From an uncultured Collinsella sp. (GTDB lineage: Bacteria; Actinomycetota; Coriobacteriia; Coriobacteriales; Coriobacteriaceae), in contig CAJLAN010000083.1 of NCBI GenBank assembly GCA_905204635.1, forward strand, positions 1 to 7,127: DNA of 7,127 nucleotides, read 5' to 3'. Positions 5,836-7,127 of this stretch are shown here, piece by piece. The translations under genes were made by a program, and so were the position numbers. Within the stretch, counting starts at the first letter, position 1. Every line of letters starts with the position of its first letter. The notes below the pieces were generated by a model, which saw only the letters and a list, made by a program, of their open reading frames with translations, did not search any database and was not told the DNA's origin.

Positions 5836-6306
5836 CTAGCGGTTGCGTTCCTTAAGGGCGCGGTCGATCTCGCGTTGGACATCACGCTTGGCCATGTCCT
5901 CGCGCTTGTCGTAGAGCTTCTTGCCGCGACCCAGACCCAGCAGCAGCTTTACGCGGCCGTCGGTATTAAAGTAGAGTTCCAACGGAACCAGCGCATAACC
6001 ACGGTTGCGAAGTTTGCCGTCAAGAAAGTCGATCTCCTTGCGGTGCAGCAGCAGACGACGCCGACGATCGGGATCGCGATTCCACACGCCACCATGGCTA
6101 TAAGGGTGGATATGCAGTCCGACGAGCCAGCACTCGCCGCCACGAATCAGCGCAAAAGTGTCAGTGATCTGACAGGCGCGCTCGCGAATCGACTTGACCT
6201 CGGTGCCGCTCAGCTCAATACCGCACTCAAACGTCTCATCGATAAAGTACTCGTAATGTGCCGAGCGATTCTTGGAAATGAGTTTGCGCTCGCGCTTACT
6301 GGGCAT
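5836..6306 (-). CDS. smpB: SsrA-binding protein SmpB (trans-translation)
   Basis: A 156-residue RNA-binding protein that delivers tmRNA to ribosomes stalled on broken messages. The length and motifs match the family throughout: NRSAHYEYFIDETFECGIEL near the N-terminus, SGTEVKSIR (33-41), the HIHPYSHGG and NRDPDRRRRLLLHRKEI block (about 65-92), and the basic C-terminal tail GRGKKLYDKREDMAKRD (about 126-142), which enters the decoding centre. The ATG at 6306-6304 has an ideal AAGGAGG (6319-6313) 6 nt upstream, so the longer open frame upstream is not used. The start codon lies inside the last codons of the upstream TPR gene (11-nt overlap), which implies co-transcription and probably translational coupling. 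The partner tmRNA gene (ssrA) is not in the window. Confidence 0.98.
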   Translation of the reverse strand: MPSKRERKLISKNRSAHYEYFIDETFECGIELSGTEVKSIRERACQITDTFALIRGGECWLVGLHIHPYSHGGVWNRDPDRRRRLLLHRKEIDFLDGKLRNRGYALVPLELYFNTDGRVKLLLGLGRGKKLYDKREDMAKRDVQREIDRALKERNR

Positions 6307-7127
6307 CGCCGGCCTCCTTGGCGCCATCGGTTCCCTTGTCGGCACCTGCGCGCTTTGCCTTGCGCTCGGCATTGAGCTCGGCATCGCTCTCGCGCACCAG
6401 TTTGATAATCGCCGCGCAGGCCTCCTCGCCCACCAAGTCGCGAGCACGCACCGTCAGGCGCGTCGCCTCCTGCTTGTCGCCGTCGCTTGCAGCATCGGTC
6501 GCACACATGATCAGGCAGATGGCGATCTCGGCCGAAGGTGAGGTCGGCACGCCCTGCAGGGCGAGCTCACCCATCACGTGGTCGTCGCTCTCATCGGCGG
6601 CATCCGGATAGGTGGTGTGGATCTTGTTGAGCAGGCGCGTCGTATGCGCATCGTTGGGCGCCAGGCGCAGCGCCAGACGCGCGCAGCCCACGGCAGCCGA
6701 AACGTTCTCGGTCTCGGGCTCCAAGAAGTACTGACCTAGATTGGCGTAAGCGCGGGCGGCGCACTTGCCATCGCTTGCACGCTCCAGCACCGAGAACGAG
6801 AGCGATGCCCATTCCTGCTTGTCCTCGAGTGCGCGGAACAGCTCGGCCAAATCCAAGCGATAGTTGCAGTTCATGGGGTCCCAACGCACAGCCTGCATCA
6901 GGGCATTACGAGCGCTCACATAATCCTGCTGGCGAATGTAGGCAAACGCCATATCAGAGTACAGGCGGTCAAACGGCACCTCGACCTGCACGAGCTCGCG
7001 CGGATCCTTCTCCACGCGGCGATAGGCCAAGCGCTCAAACTTGCTATCGAAGCTAAAGTATTGGCGCTTCTCCTCCGTCTTGCACTCAGCGTCGATATAC
7101 TCCTCGGCGAGCTCCACCAGACGCTCC
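6296..7127 (-). CDS. TPR-repeat protein, N-terminus cut by window edge
   Basis: About 277 residues are visible, and the frame is open to the right edge. The protein is soluble, all-helical in character and without a visible signal or membrane segment. One good tetratricopeptide unit is seen (DMAFAYIRQQDYVSARNAL followed by a QAVRWDP end), then weaker units around YRLDLAELFRALEDKQEWAS and AYANLGQYFLEP...ARLALRLAPND. TPRs mediate protein-protein contacts. The C-terminal ~27 residues are charged and low-complexity (ELNAERKAKRAGADKGTDGA...). A GTG at 7117 with GGAG 6 nt before it could be a start, but the upstream codons are open and coding-like, so I treat the gene as partial. Its end overlaps smpB by 11 nt and contains the smpB ribosome binding site. 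I do not recognise a specific function. Confidence 0.85.
   Translation of the reverse strand, partial: ERLVELAEEYIDAECKTEEKRQYFSFDSKFERLAYRRVEKDPRELVQVEVPFDRLYSDMAFAYIRQQDYVSARNALMQAVRWDPMNCNYRLDLAELFRALEDKQEWASLSFSVLERASDGKCAARAYANLGQYFLEPETENVSAAVGCARLALRLAPNDAHTTRLLNKIHTTYPDAADESDDHVMGELALQGVPTSPSAEIAICLIMCATDAASDGDKQEATRLTVRARDLVGEEACAAIIKLVRESDAELNAERKAKRAGADKGTDGAKEAGDAQ

Noticed and set aside
6307..6447. A 47-residue N-terminal extension of SmpB
   Set aside because: It overlaps the TPR gene in another frame, has no family similarity, and the ATG at 6306 has an ideal AAGGAGG.
5836..7127. A tmRNA (ssrA) gene, often near smpB
   Set aside because: No tRNA-Ala-like end or tag-encoding region could be seen on either strand; both coding regions are fully occupied.

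Overview
The window is GC-rich coding DNA from a bacterial chromosome, broken by AT-rich spacers. I read it as a Coriobacteriia-type (Collinsella-like) anaerobic gut actinobacterium. The evidence is a strong bias to G/C-ending codons, clean AGGAG-type ribosome binding sites, a flavin reductase plus rubredoxin pair typical of anaerobes, and several short palindromic intergenic repeats. The genus is an inference. Everything in the window looks like ordinary chromosomal housekeeping and metabolism. No phage, IS, CRISPR, tRNA, rRNA or defence genes were seen.

Layout. (1) 1-3121, minus strand: the first 1,040 codons of glutamate synthase large subunit (gltB), running off the left edge. It makes glutamate from glutamine and 2-oxoglutarate. 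(2) 3122-3485: a divergent promoter region holding a perfect 10-bp inverted repeat, a candidate promoter and a candidate metal-repressor operator. (3) 3486-4742, plus strand: an Nramp-family manganese/divalent metal importer. (4) 4743-4893: a tail-to-tail gap with a third copy of the repeat motif and the terminator of the opposing rubredoxin gene. (5) 4894-5037 and 5126-5629, minus strand: a shortened rubredoxin and, upstream of it, a flavin reductase-like FMN protein. Together they look like the two halves of a 'high-molecular-weight rubredoxin' electron-transfer chain kept as separate genes. (6) 5630-5835: a strong intrinsic terminator and a 22-bp-arm imperfect hairpin that resembles a dispersed repeat. 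(7) 5836-6306 and 6296-7127, minus strand: smpB (trans-translation factor), overlapped by 11 nt by the end of a TPR-repeat protein gene that runs off the right edge. These two are almost certainly one transcript.

The genes do not form a single pathway. The more interesting material is non-coding: the ATCTGTAACA repeat family flanking the Nramp gene, a DtxR/IdeR-like dyad in its promoter, the large hairpin after smpB, and a complete lack of TTA, CTA and TCA codons over about 1,000 codons of gltB, which opens a 1,009-codon antisense frame.
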